Shown here: positions 1-6,218 of the stretch, in pieces
Numbering within the stretch: position 1 is the stretch's first letter
How the letters are laid out: the number at the start of each line of letters is the position of its first letter
Source: Pseudomonadota bacterium
GTDB taxonomy: Bacteria > Pseudomonadota > Alphaproteobacteria > Reyranellales > Reyranellaceae
Length of the DNA: 8,629 nt
Assembly (NCBI GenBank): GCA_023436825.1
Contig: JAEZHS010000553.1
Span: 1-8,629, forward strand
Direction: 5' to 3'
Translations under genes and position numbers: made by a program
The notes under the pieces: generated by a model
The model's input: the letters and a program-made list of their open reading frames with translations, nothing else
Told to the model about the DNA's origin: nothing
Databases searched by the model: none

Positions 1-1659
1 CGACTGGCCTCGGCCGCCGCGTCACTGAGCGAGGCCGTCGAGCCGCGGCTGCGCGCCTTGGTCAAGGCCGGGGCGCCGGCCGGCGAGGTCACGCGACAGG
101 CCGGCCTGCTGGCGCAGGCGCACTTCCGCGCCAACGGCGTGCTGCTGGCGCCGCTCGAGCTGCGCGGCTACGTCGCCGCCGTGCTGCGTCCGGTCCTGCC
201 GGCGACAAGCTTCAACGCGCCGACGACACCCGACGCCGACGCGCCCGCGGCCGTTGCCGTGCCGGACGAAGCGCACCGCGCCGTGACGACGCCGGACCTG
301 TCGGAGCGGACGGCGCAGGTGGGCCGTCTCGCCGCCACTCGGCCGGTCGAGTTCGGGCAAAAACCGGACGCAGGCGACAAATCGGCAAGCCGCCTGTCGC
401 GCAGCAAGGTCGAGCAGGGGCGGCGCGCCGTGCAGGCGGGCGTCATGGCGCGCATCGATCTCGCCGCCGCCGTCAGCCTGCCGCGCAAGGAACTGGTGCG
501 CCAGCTCGAGAGCCTGGTCTCCGAGCTCCTGGCCGAGCATCGCCTGCAGCTCAACCGGCCGGAGCAGGACGATCTCATCTACCAGATCGTCAACGACATG
601 CTGGGGCTTGGTCCGCTCGAGCCATTGCTCGAGGACGAAAGCATCACCGACATCATGATCAACGGGCCCAAGCAGATCTACGTCGAGCGTGGCGGCAAGC
701 TCGACCTGACCTCGGTGACCTTCGAGGACAACGCCCATCTGCTCAACATCTGCAACCGCATCGTCAGCCGCATCGGCCGGCGCGTCGACGAATCGAGCCC
801 GATCTGCGACGCCCGCCTGCTCGACGGCAGCCGCGTCAACATCATCATCCCGCCGCTCGCCATCGACGGCGCCTCGGTGTCGATCCGCAAGTTCGGCAAG
901 CGCCAGATCGGCTTCGACCAGATGGTCCACCAGGGCAACATCTCGGCGGCCATGGCGACGGTGCTGCGCATTGCCGCGCGCTGCCGGCTGAACCTCGTGG
1001 TGTCGGGCGGCACGGGCTCGGGCAAGACGACGCTGCTGAACGCGCTGTCCGGCATGATCGACAACGGCGAGCGCGTGGTCACCATCGAGGACGCGGCCGA
1101 GCTGCGCCTGCAGCAGCCGCATGTCGTGCGGCTCGAGACGCGGCCCGCCAACCTCGAGGGCAACGGCGAGGTCAACATGCGCGACCTCGTGAAGAACGCG
1201 CTGCGCATGCGGCCCGACCGCATCATCCTGGGCGAGGTGCGCGGACCGGAAGCGATCGATCTCCTGCAGGCCATGAACACCGGCCATGACGGCTCGATGG
1301 GCACGCTGCACGCCAACCGTCCGCGCGAGTGCCTGACCCGCCTCGAGAACATGGTGACCATGGGCGTCGCCAGCCTGCCGCCCAAGGCGATCCGCACCCA
1401 GATCGCGGGCTCGCTGCAGATGATCGTGCAGATCAGCCGCATGCGCGACGGCATCCGCCGCATCACGCACATCACCGAGGTGATGGGCATGGAAGGCGAG
1501 GTCGTCATCACCCAGGACCTGTTCACCTACGAATTCAAGGGCGAGACCCAGGACGGCAAGCTCGCCGGCGCCTTCAAGAGCTCCGGCCTTCGCCCACACT
1601 TCCTGTCGCGCGCCGCCTATTACGGTCTCGACAAGGTGCTGATGGAGGCGATGGGATGA
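1..1659 (+). CDS. cpaF: CpaF/TadA-family Tad pilus assembly ATPase (5' end outside window)
   Basis: This is the cytoplasmic secretion ATPase (type II/IV secretion, VirB11-like) that powers Flp pilus assembly through TadB/TadC. The reading frame is open from base 1 with very high GC3, so the gene most likely starts upstream. Visible motifs are a pre-ATPase region with DIMINGP and YVER (about 652-693), Walker A GGTGSGKT (1006-1029), the acidic box VTIEDAAEL (about 1078-1104), Walker B IILGEVRG (1222-1245) and the His box HDGSMGTLHANR (1285-1320). At least 552 residues are encoded here, whereas CpaF is usually about 430-500, so the N terminus is extended. It includes a low-complexity Ala/Pro/Asp linker (about 202-440) and what looks like a second copy of the helical module. 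In-frame alternative starts are TTG at 58 and ATG at 445; the latter would give 404 residues, still keeping the proximal helical module. The stop overlaps the tadB start, indicating translational coupling. Family assignment is firm; the true start is unknown. Confidence 0.95.
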   Translation, partial: RLASAAASLSEAVEPRLRALVKAGAPAGEVTRQAGLLAQAHFRANGVLLAPLELRGYVAAVLRPVLPATSFNAPTTPDADAPAAVAVPDEAHRAVTTPDLSERTAQVGRLAATRPVEFGQKPDAGDKSASRLSRSKVEQGRRAVQAGVMARIDLAAAVSLPRKELVRQLESLVSELLAEHRLQLNRPEQDDLIYQIVNDMLGLGPLEPLLEDESITDIMINGPKQIYVERGGKLDLTSVTFEDNAHLLNICNRIVSRIGRRVDESSPICDARLLDGSRVNIIIPPLAIDGASVSIRKFGKRQIGFDQMVHQGNISAAMATVLRIAARCRLNLVVSGGTGSGKTTLLNALSGMIDNGERVVTIEDAAELRLQQPHVVRLETRPANLEGNGEVNMRDLVKNALRMRPDRIILGEVRGPEAIDLLQAMNTGHDGSMGTLHANRPRECLTRLENMVTMGVASLPPKAIRTQIAGSLQMIVQISRMRDGIRRITHITEVMGMEGEVVITQDLFTYEFKGETQDGKLAGAFKSSGLRPHFLSRAAYYGLDKVLMEAMG

Positions 1660-2654
1660 CGAGCGCGGGCCTCGACCTCGGCACGGTGACGACGCTCATC
1701 GCCCTGGGCGCCGGCTTGACGTTCCTCGCCCTCGGCATCGTGTTCGGCGGTTTCTTCGCCGAGCGGCGCCTGCGCGACAGGCTGGAGGACATCGAAACGC
1801 GCGCCCTGACCGGCTCGCGCTCCCTGCAGATGGCGACGCTGCGGCGCGTCGAGCGCCAGGGGCGGCTGCCGACGCTGGACCGGCTGCTGTGGCGCTGGTT
1901 CCCCAACGCCACCACCATCCGCCAGAAGCTCGCGGCATCGGGCACCAACATGACGCTGGGCGACTATGCCTTCATCGCCATCTCGATCGCCGTCGCCATG
2001 GCGTTCGTGCTCTACCTCGTGCTCGACATGGCGCCGGGCGTCGCATTGGGCGGGTCGCTGCTGCTCGGCGTCGGTCTGCCCAACGTGTGGGTCGGCTGGC
2101 GCGCCAAGCGGCGCGGGCAGAAGTTCAATCTGCTGTTCCCCGAAGCGGTCGACCTGATCGTCCGCGCGTTGCGCGCCGGCCTGCCGGTACAGGAAGCGAT
2201 CGGCAACGTGGCGCGCGACATCAAGGAGCCGGTCGGCAGCATCTTCCAGCGCGTCCAGCAGGAGACCCAGCTCGGCACGCCGATCGAGGCCGCGCTGTGG
2301 CGCGCCGCCAAGACGGTGCAGACCGACGAGTTCAACTTCCTGATCGTCGCCATGTCGATCCAGCGCGATACCGGCGGCAACCTCGCCGAGACGCTGGCCA
2401 ATCTGAGCGCGCTCCTGCGCGCCCGCCAGCAGCTGCGCCTGAAGATTCGCGCCTTCACCTCGGAGGCGCGCACCACCATGATCATCATGGCCGGCCTGCC
2501 GTTCCTGGTCGGCGGCGGCCTGTTCCTGCTGTCGCCGAGCTACATCAGCCCGCTGTTCACGACCGCGACCGGGCAGATCATCGCGGCCGCCGCGGGCTGC
2601 AGCATGGGCATCGGCATCTTCGTCATGAACAAGATCGCCACGATCAAGGTGTAG
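1656..2654 (+). CDS. tadB: TadB, inner-membrane platform protein of the Tad pilus (T2SSF domain)
   Basis: TadB is a polytopic inner-membrane protein that, with TadC, forms the platform on which CpaF acts. The product is 332 residues. An N-terminal hydrophobic segment (about 11-34) is followed by a basic cytoplasmic stretch and a membrane pair (about 93-128). The type II secretion F domain starts near LFPEAVDLIVRALRAG (about 150-165) and runs to about 275, and two C-terminal membrane segments lie at about 263-282 and 296-315. The ATG at 1656 was chosen because it overlaps the cpaF stop as ATGA and has GGAGG at 1644-1648, seven bases upstream. A much longer in-frame extension inside cpaF is only read-through of a GC-rich frame. 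The length is normal for the family, and nothing suggests disruption. Confidence 0.95.
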   Translation: MTSAGLDLGTVTTLIALGAGLTFLALGIVFGGFFAERRLRDRLEDIETRALTGSRSLQMATLRRVERQGRLPTLDRLLWRWFPNATTIRQKLAASGTNMTLGDYAFIAISIAVAMAFVLYLVLDMAPGVALGGSLLLGVGLPNVWVGWRAKRRGQKFNLLFPEAVDLIVRALRAGLPVQEAIGNVARDIKEPVGSIFQRVQQETQLGTPIEAALWRAAKTVQTDEFNFLIVAMSIQRDTGGNLAETLANLSALLRARQQLRLKIRAFTSEARTTMIIMAGLPFLVGGGLFLLSPSYISPLFTTATGQIIAAAAGCSMGIGIFVMNKIATIKV

Positions 2655-2660
2655 CCCGCC

Positions 2661-3602
2661 ATGGACCTCGCCAGCACCGAGAAGAGCTTCGTTGTCGTCG
2701 TGGCGGCCGCCACCTTCGTGGTCTTCTGGGCGACCTGGCTTGCGGTCACCTGGGAACCGCCGATCGAGGCCCGCCTGCGGGCGCTGCGTACCCGGCGCAT
2801 GAAAACGCGCAGCGAGCAGGGGGCTGCGGCCAAGCCGTCGCCCAAGGAGACGTCGCTCGGCTTCATGCGCGGGATCGCCGACCGGCTGAACCTGCTGCGC
2901 GGCTCGGCTGCGGACCAGACGACGCGCAAGCTGCGCCGCGCCGGCTTCCTGTCGCGCGATGCCGCGGTCGTCTATGTCTTCATCAAGCTCGCGCTGCCGC
3001 TGGCGCTGGGCTTCCTGATGATCCTGCTGACCTCGTCAGGCCTGCTCGGCGTGCCGGACGACATGAACCTGGTCGTTTGCATCGGCGCGGTGCTGTCGGG
3101 CTTCATCATGCCCGAGGTCTACCTCAAGAACGTCACCTCGCGGCGGCGCGAGGTCCTGAACTACGTCCTGCCCGAGGGCCTGGATCTGCTGACCATCTGC
3201 GTCGAGGCCGGCTTGTCGATCGATGCCGCGTTCCGCCGCGTCGCCAGGGAGATGCAGGGCTCGATGCCCGAGCTGGCCTCCGAGTTCGAGCTGACGGCGA
3301 TCGAGCTCACCTACCTGCCGGACCGCCAGCAGGCGCTGGAGAACATGGCCGAGCGCTCCGATTCGGCGGCCGTCGCCGCCCTGGTGAATGCCCTCCGTCA
3401 GACTGAAAAATACGGCACGCCGCTCGCCAGCTCGCTGCGCATCCTGTCCCAGGAGTTCCGGCAGACCCGTGCGTCCAAGGCCGAGGAGAAGGGCGCGCGC
3501 ATGCCCGCCCTGATGACCGTGCCGCTGATGGTCTTCATCCTGCCGACGCTCATCACCGTGCTGGTGGCGCCGGCCATCATGTCGGCGGTTGCCTTGACAT
3601 GA
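2661..3602 (+). CDS. tadC: TadC, second inner-membrane platform protein of the Tad pilus (T2SSF domain)
   Basis: TadC is the partner of TadB in the inner-membrane platform. The product is 313 residues, with a membrane segment at about 9-29 and a basic loop rich in Arg/Lys (36-62). A membrane pair follows at about 100-124 and 135-151. The T2SSF domain begins at LPEGLDLLTICVEAGLSID (about 169-187), and a long hydrophobic tail covers about 277-311. The gene starts six bases after the tadB stop; AAGGTG at 2646-2651, inside the end of tadB, is a modest ribosome site, so coupling to tadB is likely. The last codons contain TTGACA, which is also the -35 element of the candidate promoter for the next gene. 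Codon use matches cpaF and tadB. Confidence 0.95.
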   Translation: MDLASTEKSFVVVVAAATFVVFWATWLAVTWEPPIEARLRALRTRRMKTRSEQGAAAKPSPKETSLGFMRGIADRLNLLRGSAADQTTRKLRRAGFLSRDAAVVYVFIKLALPLALGFLMILLTSSGLLGVPDDMNLVVCIGAVLSGFIMPEVYLKNVTSRRREVLNYVLPEGLDLLTICVEAGLSIDAAFRRVAREMQGSMPELASEFELTAIELTYLPDRQQALENMAERSDSAAVAALVNALRQTEKYGTPLASSLRILSQEFRQTRASKAEEKGARMPALMTVPLMVFILPTLITVLVAPAIMSAVALT

Positions 3603-3622
3603 TTTGTATCAATTACTAATAC
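3594..3622 (+). promoter_or_regulatory. Candidate sigma70-type promoter for the tadG-tadE-tadE unit
   Basis: A perfect -35 hexamer TTGACA (3594-3599) overlaps the last codons of tadC. It is followed by a 17-base spacer and TAATAC (3617-3622); shifting by one gives AATACT with an 18-base spacer. The -10 match is mediocre, but the surrounding 60 bases are strikingly AT-rich against a GC-rich genome. Predicted transcription would begin near 3629-3631, leaving a leader of about 70 bases. The small inverted repeat CTAA-TAC-TTAG (3616-3626) overlaps the -10. This is inference from sequence pattern only. Confidence 0.5.
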
Positions 3623-3660
3623 TTAGCGCATATTTTTCAGAGTCTAGTTGAAATTTATTT

Positions 3661-3694
3661 GTGCTCTCCCAGAGCACCCATTGATTGAGGAGAG
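3661..3694 (+). promoter_or_regulatory. Leader hairpin with anti-SD arm, and ribosome site of tadG
   Basis: A perfect 7-bp inverted repeat, GTGCTCT-CCC-AGAGCAC, spans 3661-3677. It is followed by the ribosome site GAGGAGAG (3687-3694), four bases before the ATG at 3699. CTCTCC (3664-3669), in the left arm and loop of the hairpin, is exactly complementary to GGAGAG (3689-3694). The leader can therefore form either the local hairpin, which leaves the ribosome site free, or a pairing that covers it. No T-run follows, so this is not a usual terminator for tadC. The strong ribosome site also settles the tadG start against an in-frame TTG at 3648. Confidence 0.45.
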
Positions 3695-3698
3695 ACCG

Positions 3699-5183
3699 AT
3701 GATGCGAAGGGCTTCGCGCGCTTTCCGCTCTGCACGCCTGATGTGGCAGCGCCTTCTCAGGGACGACCGGGGTTCGGTCATGGCGATCTTTGTCGCCATT
3801 CCGGTGGTCGCCGGCACGGTCGCTGTCGGAGTCGAGACCGGCCAGCTCTACCGCACCAAGCGTCAGATGCAGGGCGCGGCCGATGCCGCGGCACTCGCCG
3901 GCACGATCGACAAGATGAACGGCGGAAACATCGCCAGCATCACGGCAGCCGCCCTCTACGAGGCGCAGCGCAACGGCTTCCAGAATGGCGTCAACGGCGT
4001 CACGGTAACGGTGAACTCGCCGCCGCTGGCGGGAGCGAACGTCTCGACCGACAACGCCGTCGAGGTGAGCATCAAGAAGCCGAGCAGCTTCGTCCTGGCC
4101 AAGGTGCTGAGCAGCGCGCTCGGCAATTCCTTCGACATGACCTCGCGCTCGGTGGCCGCGCAGAGCACGGCGACGTCGATGCAGGAGACGACGACGACAA
4201 CGACCACGAGGGTTTCGAGCCTCGATGGCTGTCTGGTCGCGCTCACCGACGGCGCGGAGGCGGGGGTGAGCTTCACCTCGTTCAACAATTTTACGTCCGA
4301 CTGCGTGATCTACTCGAACGGTACGGGGACCGGCACGTCGCCGTCGACGTCGTCGGTCTACATGGCGAACTTCAACAACGCGACGATGAAGTCGGTGTAT
4401 ACGCGCGGCACCTTCACGACCGCTTCGTACAACCACGTGTATCTGACCAATACGGCGCAGCAGAACCAGGCAACGGCGATCGTCGACCCCTATGCCGGCC
4501 TGCCGACGCCGTCTCCCGGAACCTGCAGCTACAGCAACTACAACAAGTCGAGCATGAGCTCGCTCACGATATCGCCGGGCACTTATTGCGGCGGCCTGCA
4601 GGTGTCGAGCATCAACAACGTCTACTTCACGCCCGGCATCTACTACATCGCCAACGGCGACCTCTACATCACCAGCGTGAACAACGTCACGTGCCCGACC
4701 TGCACGACCGACAACGGCATCGCCTTCGTGCTCACGCAGACGACCGGAAACAACGCCGACATCGGCGGTGTGCGGATCTCGTCGGACAACAACATCTCGC
4801 TGAACGCCTCGTCGGCCAGCCAGACCTCGCCGCCGCTGTACGCCGGCGTGCTGTTCTACCAGGACCGGCGCGTGCCCAACGGTACCATGTCGTCGACGTC
4901 GAAGATCTTCACCATCAGCTCGCTCAACACGGTGACGCTGACCGGGGCGATCTACTTTCCTAACAACCGCATCGACATTGCGAGCATCAACAACGCGAGC
5001 CTGGCCAACAACGGCTGCACCGTCTGGATCGGCCGCTACATCAAGTTCTCGTCGTACAACAACAACTACGTGGCCGGCTGCTCGGCGATCGGCGTCACGC
5101 CGCCGGGCATCATCACGACCACGACGACGACCGCGACCTCGAGCAACCCGGTCACCACCAACCGGGGCAGGGTCCTCGAATAG
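3699..5183 (+). CDS. tadG: TadG-like pilus assembly protein with Asn/Ser-rich predicted beta-solenoid
   Basis: The product is 494 residues. A short basic N terminus leads to a TadE/TadG-type membrane helix (about 25-45), then a conserved YRTKRQMQGAADAAALAG segment (51-68) seen at the start of many TadG proteins. The rest should be periplasmic or surface exposed. From about 178 onward it is rich in Ser, Thr and Asn, with recurrent turns such as SFNN, SINN, SVNN and SYNN, as in alphaproteobacterial TadG proteins with repeated SGNASV-like rungs. Eight cysteines (178, 202, 276, 297, 332, 335, 440, 461) could form disulfides. Poly-Thr tracts (164-170 and 473-478) bracket the repeat region. The position matching Glu+5 of the pseudopilins is Ile30, so it is probably not cleaved like a prepilin. 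No von Willebrand A motif is visible. The double ATG at 3699/3702 follows a strong ribosome site. The family is fairly certain; the exact role in adhesion or pilus anchoring is not. Confidence 0.85.
   Translation: MMRRASRAFRSARLMWQRLLRDDRGSVMAIFVAIPVVAGTVAVGVETGQLYRTKRQMQGAADAAALAGTIDKMNGGNIASITAAALYEAQRNGFQNGVNGVTVTVNSPPLAGANVSTDNAVEVSIKKPSSFVLAKVLSSALGNSFDMTSRSVAAQSTATSMQETTTTTTTRVSSLDGCLVALTDGAEAGVSFTSFNNFTSDCVIYSNGTGTGTSPSTSSVYMANFNNATMKSVYTRGTFTTASYNHVYLTNTAQQNQATAIVDPYAGLPTPSPGTCSYSNYNKSSMSSLTISPGTYCGGLQVSSINNVYFTPGIYYIANGDLYITSVNNVTCPTCTTDNGIAFVLTQTTGNNADIGGVRISSDNNISLNASSASQTSPPLYAGVLFYQDRRVPNGTMSSTSKIFTISSLNTVTLTGAIYFPNNRIDIASINNASLANNGCTVWIGRYIKFSSYNNNYVAGCSAIGVTPPGIITTTTTTATSSNPVTTNRGRVLE
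4278..5063 (+). repeat. Coding repeat region: degenerate xNN rungs of a predicted beta-solenoid in TadG
   Basis: Within TadG, a short turn motif of the form S/A-S-hydrophobic-N-N recurs at about residues 194, 224, 243 (SYNH), 304, 326, 362, 408 (SLNT), 429 and 452. Another possible turn lies at 279. The tightest spacings are 19-25 residues, with longer insertions elsewhere. At DNA level the 14-mer GAGCATCAACAACG occurs at 4607-4620 and 4981-4994. Regular Asn turns at this spacing are what a right-handed beta-helix with a stacked asparagine ladder would show; the fold is inferred. Confidence 0.6.
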
Positions 5184-5190
5184 GCCGGCC

Positions 5191-5676
5191 ATGCGCCTCA
5201 GCCATCGACGTCCCGGTCGGCCGCGTCTATTGGCCGACCGTTCGGGCAACGTGATGATCGAGTTCGCGCTGGCCCTGCCGATCCTGGCGTTGCTGTTCGT
5301 CGGTCTGCTCGATCTAGGCCGCTACAGCCTGCAGAAATCGGCGATGCTGCAGGGCGCCCGGGCTGGGGCGCAGTACGGCATCCTCGACTATTCGAGCGAC
5401 ACCAAGGTCAATACGACGGCGCGCAATGCCACGGGCCTGACCGGCGTCACGGCTTCGACCTCGTGGTTCTGTGAATGTACGTCGGGCGTAACGGTCGACT
5501 GCACGACGGGAACATGCGCAGGGGGCGTGACCAAAAAGCGCTACGTCACGGTCAGCATGAGCAAGCCGTTCGACTCGGCGCTGACGACGGCTACGCTCAA
5601 CTTCAGCGGTTTCGGCAGCTGGACGGCGCCGACCTCGCTGTCGGCATCGGTGACCATGATGGTGGTGGTGCCCTGA
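5191..5676 (+). CDS. tadE: TadE-like pseudopilin with four-cysteine cluster (TadE/TadF type)
   Basis: This is a small inner-membrane pseudopilin of 161 residues. A basic N terminus is followed by SG-NVMIEFALALPILALLF. Cleavage by the CpaA/TadV-type prepilin peptidase is expected after Gly19, which puts Glu24 at the conserved +5 position. The helix continues to about residue 43. The periplasmic part carries a cysteine cluster C94-x-C96-x7-C104-x4-C109, followed by a basic KKRYVTVSM strand, a layout seen in alphaproteobacterial TadE proteins. The ATG at 5191 lies seven bases after the tadG stop with only a weak AGGCC ribosome site, so translation probably depends on coupling. It could be called TadF by position; sequence alone does not separate TadE from TadF. 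Confidence 0.88.
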   Translation: MRLSHRRPGRPRLLADRSGNVMIEFALALPILALLFVGLLDLGRYSLQKSAMLQGARAGAQYGILDYSSDTKVNTTARNATGLTGVTASTSWFCECTSGVTVDCTTGTCAGGVTKKRYVTVSMSKPFDSALTTATLNFSGFGSWTAPTSLSASVTMMVVVP

Positions 5677-5677
5677 C

Positions 5678-6085
5678 ATGACCGGGCTCGCGGCGCGGTT
5701 GGCCGGCGATCGGCGCGGTGGAGCGATCCTGGAATTCGCCCTGGTCCTGCCGCTGCTCCTCGTCCTGCTCCTGGGCGGCGTCGATGTCGGCCGGATGTTC
5801 TATGTGCGCCAGGGGCTCGAATATGCAACCGAGGAGGCGGCGCGCTTCTACATGCTCAATCCAACCACCGCCTCGAGCAACGTGACGACGCAGCTGCGCA
5901 GCAAGATGCCCGGTGGGATGGGGCCGAGCGTCAATGTCAGCTATGTCGATACCGCCAATTGCAATGCCAACAGCAGCGTTACCTGCACGACGATCAATGC
6001 CACCTACGTGTTCAACTTTGCCGTGGGCTATCTCGATCTCGGGGCGCAGACGCTGCGGGCGACGGCTCAGGCCGTCCGCTATTGA
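5678..6085 (+). CDS. tadE: TadE-like pseudopilin (second copy)
   Basis: This is a second small pseudopilin of 135 residues. The N terminus is basic, and GG-AILEFALVLPLLLVLLLGG gives a prepilin-peptidase site between Gly14 and Gly15, with Glu19 at +5. The membrane helix runs from about 16 to 35 and is followed by the conserved DVGRMFYVRQGLEYATEEAAR amphipathic segment. The C-terminal periplasmic part is short, Asn/Thr-rich and has two cysteines (95 and 103) that could form one disulfide. The ATG is one base after the preceding stop (TGA-C-ATG), and no clear ribosome site is present, so it should be co-translated with the preceding gene. The two TadE proteins share the N-terminal motif but little else, so they are probably not a recent duplication. 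Confidence 0.9.
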   Translation: MTGLAARLAGDRRGGAILEFALVLPLLLVLLLGGVDVGRMFYVRQGLEYATEEAARFYMLNPTTASSNVTTQLRSKMPGGMGPSVNVSYVDTANCNANSSVTCTTINATYVFNFAVGYLDLGAQTLRATAQAVRY

Positions 6086-6140
6086 CCTTGGTCCAGGACG
6101 AGAGAAATCAAAGCCTTAGCCGCAAGACTTAGAGCTTTTG

Positions 6141-6179
6141 TTGCAGTCGCCCCCCACAATTTGTTATTCTTGGGGCGAC
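6141..6179 (+). promoter_or_regulatory. Candidate promoter and palindromic operator upstream of tadD
   Basis: The 133-base gap 6086-6218 contains a perfect 8-bp inverted repeat, GTCGCCCC (6146-6153) and GGGGCGAC (6172-6179), separated by 18 bases. The AT-rich centre holds TATTCT (6165-6170), a 4/6 match to a -10 element. It lies 18 bases after TTGCAG (6141-6146), a weak -35 match. The repeat therefore brackets the putative -10 and could be an operator or, as RNA, a hairpin with an 18-base loop. No T-run follows, so an intrinsic terminator is unlikely. The remainder of the gap shows only a purine-rich tract (6192-6204), too far from the ATG to be a clear ribosome site. Confidence 0.35.
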
Positions 6180-6218
6180 GTACGATCCCGCGGAGGGCGG
6201 GAGGCATCTGGGGTTGGA

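Noticed and set aside
22..1599. Minus-strand 525-residue open frame opposite cpaF
   Set aside because: It is the antisense shadow of a very GC-rich gene; composition is His/Arg/Ala/Asp-biased with no domain, while the plus strand has all CpaF motifs.
1329..1655. In-frame upstream extension of tadB inside cpaF
   Set aside because: The extension is basic low-complexity shadow sequence; the ATG at 1656 has GGAGG and the usual stop-start overlap.
1889..3406. Plus-strand 505-residue open frame overlapping tadB and tadC
   Set aside because: It is in another frame, is Arg/His/Gly-rich and has no recognisable domain; tadB and tadC explain the region.
3661..3677. Hairpin after tadC as an intrinsic terminator
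   Set aside because: The stem is short, no T-run follows on either strand, and it lies downstream of the promoter candidate for the next gene.
3648..3698. TTG start that would lengthen TadG by 17 residues
   Set aside because: It would place the hairpin and strong ribosome site inside the coding region; the ATG at 3699 fits the ribosome site and family N terminus.
3609..5249. Minus-strand 546-residue open frame opposite tadG
   Set aside because: It is Arg/Gly/Val/His-rich antisense shadow; the plus strand has a ribosome site, membrane helix and TadG features.
6082..6110. TTGACC at the end of the second tadE as a promoter -35
   Set aside because: No acceptable -10 element is found 16-18 bases downstream.
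3622..6124. Similar strings CTTAGCGCA (3622-3630) and CTTAGCCGCA (6115-6124) in the two spacers, as a shared regulator site
   Set aside because: The match needs a gap, has no symmetry and lies at different distances from the promoter candidates; chance is a sufficient explanation.
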